Shown here: one piece after another, positions 33,290-37,017 of the stretch
Position numbering within the stretch: the first letter of the stretch is position 1
Layout of the letters: every line of letters begins with the position of its first letter
NCBI GenBank assembly: GCA_002339165.1
Contig: DDJS01000158.1
Location: 1-37,017, forward strand
Direction: 5' to 3'
Source of the DNA: Cellvibrionales bacterium UBA2618
Lineage (GTDB): Bacteria; Pseudomonadota; Gammaproteobacteria; Pseudomonadales; Porticoccaceae
DNA length: 37,017 nucleotides
Notes under the pieces: model-generated
The model's input: the letters and a program-made list of their open reading frames with translations, nothing else
Databases searched by the model: none
Told to the model about the DNA's origin: nothing
Program-made: the position numbers and the translations under genes

Positions 33290-35473
33290 ATGTATTGGGT
33301 TCAAATCCTTAAAAACGTGATTTATGGGCTATTTCACTTTACCTTAGCCGGCGGGGATAACGGTTTTTTCGGCGTTGCGGGCGCTTTGCCATGGTCCAAA
33401 GTGCGTGGCTCTCTATGGCGCGCGGCGCGCCCAGCGAATTGTGGCCCATGGGTAGCAGTGGTTCTGCTAACTATGCCAACCACGGGCGCGATGGCGGCCA
33501 GTGATGATGGCGTCGCGCAGAGTCAAGAATCTCAAGCGCTGTTAAAATCTCAGGAACTTTTCAAATCCCAAGCACACCCTCAACCCCAAGGGCTGTCTCA
33601 ACTCCAAGAGCTTTCCCAACCCCGAGAACGCGCAACAGCCCAGCAAGATGGGCAACCAACGCGGGTTTTTTTCGGTGATACTCATCTGCACACGTCGTAC
33701 TCTTTCGATGCTTATCTCAACGAAAATCGCAGCGCCGATCCAGACACAGCTTACCGCTGGGCAAGGGGTTATCCAGTGATTCATCCCTATAATCGGGTGC
33801 GCGCTCAAATTAGTACGCCATTGGATTTTTTGGTGGTGGCCGACCACGCCGAAATGCTTGGATTGATGCGTGCGCTGCACACTGATCAGGCGACGTTGCC
33901 GGATTTGGGTGTGTTCGGCAACATCTGGCGGTGGCTGTCGATCAAGCGTCTGAACTGGGCCATCGACCACGGCGAAGGTCTGGCATTTTTCGGTCGGTTT
34001 TTACCGCCCTCTGCGGCCGGTAATGAAGGGTCTGATCCAGTTGCCGATGCCAATAACAACATCGACGGACTGGCCATTTTTGGTGATAGCAGCGCTACCG
34101 TAAAAGATACCTGGTCGGCGACGATCGATGCTGCAGAGCGCCACAATCAGCCGGGAGAATTCACTACCTTGCTCGGTTGGGAATGGAGTTCGGTACCCAC
34201 TGGCGCCAATTTACACCGCGTTGTGGTAACGCCAGATGGCGCTGATGTGGCGCGTCAATACGTGCCCTATGGCGCCGACCAAAGTCAGTATCCAGAGGAT
34301 CTGTGGAGCTGGCTGGAAGCTACCAGCGAGCGCACCGGCGGACGATTCATCGCGATCCCACACAACTCAAATATTTCCAAGGGCTATATGTTTGCCGAAA
34401 CCACCGTCGCTGGTGTAGCTATAGACGCCGATTACTCACGTCGGCGTATGCGTTGGGAGCCAATCGTCGAGGTCACACAAACAAAGGGCGACAGCGAGAC
34501 CCGCAGCCGCTATTCGCCGGACGATCCGTTTGCTGAATTTGAAACCTTTGCCCATTACATTCAGACCGACGAGAATCGGTTTGTCGATTACCCCGGCGAT
34601 TACGTGAGGCCCGCGCTGAAAATGGGCCTGTCACTGGCGCTCAAGACTGGGGTCAATCCATTTAAGTTTGGTCTGATTGGTTCCAGCGATTCGCATTCGG
34701 GATTGGCGGCGGTCGAGGAGGATAATTTCTGGGGCAAGATGGCGCGCGATTCGACGCCGGAGCAAAAAACTCGCAGCGTCGATAGTCCGGTAGCGTTCGA
34801 TGGTTGGGATATGTCGGCCTCTGGATTGGCTGCGGTATGGGCCGAGGACAACACGCGCGAAGCGCTGTTTGCAGCGTTTCAGCGCAAGGAGGTGTATGCC
34901 ACTACTGGGCCGCGACTGCGGGTGCAACTGTTCGCCAGTTGGGATTTCCCCAGCGACGCGGCGAGCTCCCGCTTATTTGCCGAGATTGGTTATCGCCAAG
35001 GCGTGCCGATGGGCGCTGATTTGGTCGCCCCGGCAACCCTGAAGGCAACCAGCGCGCCACAATTTTTGGTGCGCGCGGTCAAGGATCCTCGCGGTGCCAA
35101 TTTAGACCGCATACAAATTGTCAAAGGCTGGCTGGATGACGCGGGGCACAATCATGAGCGTGTGTACAACGTGGCCTGGTCCGATGGCCGAGTTGTCAAT
35201 GCGCGCGGTCGGTTGCCGGCGGTGGGTAACAGTGTTGATCTCAGTCGTGCGGTCTACAGCAACACCATTGGCGCCGCGGAGCTGTCAGTGCGTTGGATAG
35301 ATCCGCATTTTGACCCGGCGCATAGAACGTTCTACTATGCCCGCGTGTTACAAATACCGACTCCGCGTAACGGCTTGTTTGACGCTTTGGCGCTGGGTTT
35401 GTCGATGCCTCCTAAGGGTACATCGACCCTCCAGGAACGCGCTTATACTTCGCCAATCTGGTATCAACCGTGA
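33290..35473 (+). CDS. DUF3604 family exported putative metal-dependent hydrolase
   Basis: A large exported protein of DUF3604, about 727 residues from ATG 33290, supported by GAGG 5 bases upstream. Other in-frame starts are ATG 33248 (no ribosome site) and GTG 33401, which would give a textbook signal peptide ending in TTGAMA-A. PHP-like metal motifs are visible: GDTHLHTSYSFDAY, VVADHAEMLG, IPHNSN, and GSSDSHSG. Between signal peptide and domain lies a Gln/Ser-rich stretch built of 9-base repeats (33521-33628). Phosphoesterase-type chemistry is inferred from the motifs; no substrate is known. A PpiC-type foldase and a HupE-like gene follow. Confidence 0.85.
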   Translation: MYWVQILKNVIYGLFHFTLAGGDNGFFGVAGALPWSKVRGSLWRAARPANCGPWVAVVLLTMPTTGAMAASDDGVAQSQESQALLKSQELFKSQAHPQPQGLSQLQELSQPRERATAQQDGQPTRVFFGDTHLHTSYSFDAYLNENRSADPDTAYRWARGYPVIHPYNRVRAQISTPLDFLVVADHAEMLGLMRALHTDQATLPDLGVFGNIWRWLSIKRLNWAIDHGEGLAFFGRFLPPSAAGNEGSDPVADANNNIDGLAIFGDSSATVKDTWSATIDAAERHNQPGEFTTLLGWEWSSVPTGANLHRVVVTPDGADVARQYVPYGADQSQYPEDLWSWLEATSERTGGRFIAIPHNSNISKGYMFAETTVAGVAIDADYSRRRMRWEPIVEVTQTKGDSETRSRYSPDDPFAEFETFAHYIQTDENRFVDYPGDYVRPALKMGLSLALKTGVNPFKFGLIGSSDSHSGLAAVEEDNFWGKMARDSTPEQKTRSVDSPVAFDGWDMSASGLAAVWAEDNTREALFAAFQRKEVYATTGPRLRVQLFASWDFPSDAASSRLFAEIGYRQGVPMGADLVAPATLKATSAPQFLVRAVKDPRGANLDRIQIVKGWLDDAGHNHERVYNVAWSDGRVVNARGRLPAVGNSVDLSRAVYSNTIGAAELSVRWIDPHFDPAHRTFYYARVLQIPTPRNGLFDALALGLSMPPKGTSTLQERAYTSPIWYQP
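33521..33628 (+). repeat. Degenerate 9-base tandem repeats in the DUF3604 gene
   Basis: About twelve in-frame 9-base units related to TCTCAAGAA, encoding Ser-Gln-Glu/Ala and Leu-Phe/Leu-Lys triplets (SQE, SQA, LLK, SQE, LFK, SQA ...). They form a flexible linker after the signal peptide. The units are diverged, so slippage is old or slow. Confidence 0.6.
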
Positions 35474-35582
35474 AGCCTTTTGCTCGCTATAAAGCATTAT
35501 TTACTTGGCGGCAATGCGCTATTTATAGCGCTCTGATGAACTTGCACAACCCACCAACAATGCGCGTTTTATGGGTGTTTCT

Positions 35583-36461
35583 ATGAAAAAATTACTCGCC
35601 GAACCACTGCTGCAGTTTTTACTGTTGGGGCTAGTTTTAACCGTGGCGACGCGGTTAGTACTCCCACCGGCGACGATTGACGCTCGTTACGAAATCACCG
35701 TCGATGAGGATCGCTTACTCAACTTTATGCAAACTCAGGCGAAGACCTTTCAACCGCAGCAGGCGGCAGCGGCGCTGGCCAGCATGAGTGATGAAGATCG
35801 CCAACGATTGATCGATGATTACAGTCGGGGAGAGGTATTGTTTCGCGAGGCCATGGCGTTGCAACTCGATCGCGATGACCAAATTATTCGTCGGCGATTG
35901 ATCCAAAAAATGGAATATATCGCGCAGGGGTTTTACGACGAAATATCCCCGCCGAGCGAGCAGCAGTTGCGCGAGTACTATCGCCAAAACCAAGAGGACT
36001 ATCGCCGACCCGCAGAGGCGACCTTTACCCATGTGTTTATCGGCTTTGGCCGGCGCGACCCGGCGACTACAGAACAGATTGTGAGTGAATTGTTGACAGT
36101 GTTGCGCCAACAACGGGTGCCGTTTGAGCAAGCGGGGCGGTTTGGCGAGCGCTTTTTATACAATCGTAATTATGCCGAGCGCAGCGATGCCGAAATTATC
36201 GGGCACTTTGGCGATGCCTTTGCGCAGCAACTGTTTGCGCTGCCGTCTATTGACGATTGGCAGGGGCCGATTCGCTCCGACTATGGTTACCATTTGGTGC
36301 GAGTAAAAAAGCGCACGGTCAGCACGATTCCCCCGTTTGAGCACGTTGTTGGCACGGTTCTTGGCGATACCCAACGCCAGCAACAACGGCAGGTCAAGCG
36401 CGACAGCATCGCTGCGATGATGTCCCAGTACCGGGTAGTGGTGCGCGAGCCAAACCGATGA
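35583..36461 (+). CDS. Membrane-anchored parvulin-type peptidyl-prolyl isomerase
   Basis: 292 residues from ATG 35583 (ATG 35571 would add four residues and has no ribosome site). An N-terminal hydrophobic anchor (about 5-27) is followed by a SurA/PpiD-like helical chaperone region (about 40-135) and a parvulin (PpiC) domain from about 145 to 245, with ATFTHVFIGF, FGDAFAQQLFALP and GPIRSDYGYHLVRVKKR. Predicted to fold or insert exported proteins in the periplasm. It lies 109 bases after the DUF3604 gene and overlaps the next gene by 4 bases, so its client may be the HupE-like neighbour or the DUF3604 protein. Confidence 0.88.
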   Translation: MKKLLAEPLLQFLLLGLVLTVATRLVLPPATIDARYEITVDEDRLLNFMQTQAKTFQPQQAAAALASMSDEDRQRLIDDYSRGEVLFREAMALQLDRDDQIIRRRLIQKMEYIAQGFYDEISPPSEQQLREYYRQNQEDYRRPAEATFTHVFIGFGRRDPATTEQIVSELLTVLRQQRVPFEQAGRFGERFLYNRNYAERSDAEIIGHFGDAFAQQLFALPSIDDWQGPIRSDYGYHLVRVKKRTVSTIPPFEHVVGTVLGDTQRQQQRQVKRDSIAAMMSQYRVVVREPNR

Positions 36462-37017
36462 TGAATGCGCCGCGCGCGCTGCTGGCAGTGTTGTGTTTGT
36501 GGTCTGGTGCCAGTTGGGGCCATGAGGGTCGCCCGGTGTATGTCGAGGTGCAACAGCAGGCAATTGATGGCTACCGAGTGAAATGGAAAATTCCGCCGGT
36601 GATGGCAGCGGGACAGGAGCCACTGATCAGTCTGCTGGGCGATCAGTGCGCGCCTTATTTCCCGTCGTCGGCGCTGAAATCGGCGGGTTTGGTGGCCAGT
36701 CAACCGAGTGGCCTCAATCGTCAGTCGCAGCGCCGTCGGGGTTCGCTGATTGGGCGGTTGGATTATCGCTGCGCCGCCAATACCAGCAATCTGGCGGTCG
36801 AAATCGCCTATCCTGGGAATAATCCGGGGCTCACATCGTTGCTGATATACAGCCCTTTGGCGGGGCCGCAAAAGCAGATTTTTTCAGGCCCCGAACGCAC
36901 ACAAGTCCCGCTTCTCGACAGCCTCAGTGGCGGGCAGGTTGCTAGCCAATACAGCGTGGCGGGCATTAAGCATATTCTCAGTGGCTACGATCACCTGGCG
37001 TTTGTGCTCTGTCTAAT
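36458..37017 (+). CDS. HupE/UreJ_2 family membrane protein, 3' end outside the window
   Basis: The gene starts at ATG 36458 in an ATGA overlap with the isomerase gene and stays open for 186 codons to the window end. It has a signal peptide (MMNAPRALLAVLCLWSGASWG), then the HEGRPVYVEV segment and a soluble periplasmic domain of about 130 residues. The family hallmark GIKHILSGYDHLAFVL marks the first membrane helix of the HupE/UreJ_2 domain. Relatives of HupE/UreJ are metal (nickel/cobalt) permeases, but this longer branch is uncharacterised. Confidence 0.82.
   Translation, partial: MMNAPRALLAVLCLWSGASWGHEGRPVYVEVQQQAIDGYRVKWKIPPVMAAGQEPLISLLGDQCAPYFPSSALKSAGLVASQPSGLNRQSQRRRGSLIGRLDYRCAANTSNLAVEIAYPGNNPGLTSLLIYSPLAGPQKQIFSGPERTQVPLLDSLSGGQVASQYSVAGIKHILSGYDHLAFVLCL

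Noticed and set aside
36156..36871. Overlapping minus-strand open frames of 155 and 194 codons
   Set aside because: Both are antisense to the isomerase and HupE-like genes, which have convincing motifs; the translations are His/Arg/Thr-rich and not protein-like.
1..37017. Defence system, prophage, secretion cluster or CRISPR array
   Set aside because: I found no nuclease-effector pairs, phage structural genes, integrases, or regular spaced repeats; gene order is largely conserved core chromosome.

Overview
This window is a contiguous piece of a gammaproteobacterial chromosome. It is almost entirely core housekeeping DNA, with intact, densely packed genes. I see no insertion sequence, phage, CRISPR array, tRNA or rRNA. 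Several gene blocks (dolP-diaA-yraN-lpoA/rsmI; metG/mrp-dcd; the six-gene rsx/rnf set; purM-purN with the divergent DUF2066-hda pair; arsC-wrbA-DUF2069 with yihY) match gene orders I know from Pseudomonas and marine relatives. An aquatic gammaproteobacterium of the Cellvibrionales/Pseudomonas side is my best guess; the order-level placement is inference.

Left part (1-8.7 kb): a cell-envelope/DNA-maintenance operon on the minus strand (lpoA, yraN, diaA, dolP) starts one base away from the divergent 16S rRNA methyltransferase gene rsmI. The hybrid malic enzyme maeB follows, then rnt and pyrC, which overlap by one base. Middle left (8.8-16.3 kb): the complete electron-transport complex rsxABCDGE is on the minus strand downstream of metG. 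All six genes are tightly coupled, with 4-base stop/start overlaps or a 1-base gap. Middle (16.4-23.1 kb): mrp and dcd are on the plus strand. Facing them on the minus strand is a purine block (purM, purN) followed by the uncharacterised pair DUF3108-DUF3014. Divergent from purM, a clear extended -10 promoter drives DUF2066-hda.

Middle right (23.2-28.4 kb): arsC-like, wrbA-like, DUF2069 and sppA lie on the minus strand, and yihY/brkB plus a TlpA-like thioredoxin lipoprotein on the plus strand. Right part (28.5-37 kb) is the least conventional. It holds a secreted repeat protein with calcium-loop (FG-GAP/VCBS-like) motifs, two very small coupled genes (DUF4177 and a two-helix membrane protein), ferredoxin-NADP reductase facing a bacterioferritin-like protein, and a co-directional trio: a DUF3604 putative metal hydrolase, a membrane-anchored parvulin foldase and a HupE/UreJ-type membrane protein. 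The last gene is cut by the window end.

The two best candidates for something undescribed are a 139-bp multi-hairpin element closed by a 14-bp inverted repeat between fpr and the ferritin-like gene (32492-32630), and the DUF3604-foldase-HupE module at the right edge. Non-ATG starts supported by ribosome binding sites or stop/start overlaps are frequent (dolP, rsxE, purN, hda, the ferritin gene, DUF2066).
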